Of a DNA stretch of 5,443 bases, positions 5,150 through 5,443 are shown piece by piece. Source of the stretch: Bacteroidota bacterium (lineage in GTDB: Bacteria > Bacteroidota > Rhodothermia > Rhodothermales > Rubricoccaceae). The stretch is from contig JADFLK010000173.1 of NCBI GenBank assembly GCA_022564455.1, positions 1 through 5,443 on the forward strand, written 5' to 3'. The translations under genes and the position numbers were made by a program. The notes under the pieces are model-generated. The model searched no databases. It saw only the letters and a program-made list of their open reading frames with translations, and was not told the DNA's origin. Within the stretch, counting starts at the first letter, position 1. Each line of letters starts with the position of its first letter.

Positions 5150-5443
5150 ATGCGTCGTCTCTACTTGCTTGCACTAGCCCTTTTCGCATTCCCGATTGTT
5201 GCGCAGGCGCAACTTTATCAGGAAACGTTCGAGACCGACGGCAACCCGGCTCGTTACACCACGAGCGTTGCAGAGTTCACCGACGGTACGTCTGACTACT
5301 TTACCCGAACCGACGGATCCAATATCGGCGGCTCCAATGTCTCCAATACGCCGGAAGGCAGGTTCTTTTTTGCCGCCCAGGATCTTGACGGCGAAGGGGG
5401 CCCAATAACGGTGTCCTTGACGATAACGCGCAGCATCCTAAAG
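5150..5443 (+). CDS. N-terminal part of a secreted protein of unknown function (3' end outside window)
   Basis: Ninety-eight codons are visible. MRRLYLLALALFAFPIVAQA is a textbook signal peptide with an AQA cleavage site before Gln21. The mature part (QLYQETFETDGNPARYTTSV, TDGTSDYFTRTDGSNIGG, FFFAAQDLDGEGGP) is acidic and rich in Asp, Thr, Gly and Ser. It resembles the first domain of large secreted surface or adhesin-like proteins of Rhodothermota and Bacteroidota, often with a jelly-roll-like fold and a C-terminal sorting domain; the likeness is by style and not proven. An in-frame ATG at 5126 would add eight residues before the signal peptide, so ATG 5150 is preferred; neither has a clear ribosome site. 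The gene starts 133 nt after the PID-CTERM-type gene, on the same strand. The last 14 or so codons, after the G5 run at 5396-5400, look less typical than a neighbouring frame (see findings). Confidence 0.8.
   Translation, partial: MRRLYLLALALFAFPIVAQAQLYQETFETDGNPARYTTSVAEFTDGTSDYFTRTDGSNIGGSNVSNTPEGRFFFAAQDLDGEGGPITVSLTITRSILK

Overview
The window looks like a chromosomal segment of a moderately high-GC Gram-negative bacterium, most probably from the Bacteroidota/Rhodothermota assemblage. The grounds are an outer-membrane Omp85-type barrel protein, a small secreted protein with a C-terminal Pro-Ile-Asp-Gly-Gly sorting-signal-like tail typical of that assemblage, weak or absent Shine-Dalgarno sequences, and a secreted protein whose mature N-terminus (QLYQETFETDGN) resembles exported proteins of Rhodothermota. 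The placement is inferred from protein style; no marker gene settles it.

Left part (1-1734): the 3' end of an unrecognised plus-strand gene is followed by a strong intrinsic terminator. Convergent to it is a minus-strand pair: a small exported protein with one Ig/cadherin-like domain, then, 4 nt downstream, mutY (A/G-specific adenine DNA glycosylase, fused to a MutT-like domain with an intact Nudix box). The terminator hairpin of the left gene lies inside the last codons of mutY.

Middle (1733-3523): a divergent plus-strand gene encodes an exported Omp85-superfamily protein (POTRA-like repeats plus a C-terminal 16-strand-type barrel, TamA/BamA-like). Its most likely start codon shares bases with that of the small Ig-like gene (CATG), so there is no intergenic promoter space.

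Accessory stretch (3524-4716): a 721-bp insertion sequence of the IS1595 family (IS1016/ISXO2-like) has perfect 14-bp terminal inverted repeats, but its transposase gene is broken by a stop and several frameshifts. About 400 bp without a convincing gene follows.

Right part (4717-5443): two short genes for exported proteins: a 99-residue proline-rich protein with a PID-CTERM-like tail, and the start of a secreted protein cut by the window edge.

Functionally, the window mixes DNA repair (8-oxoguanine/adenine mispair repair) with envelope and export functions. No defence system, CRISPR array or RNA gene was seen.
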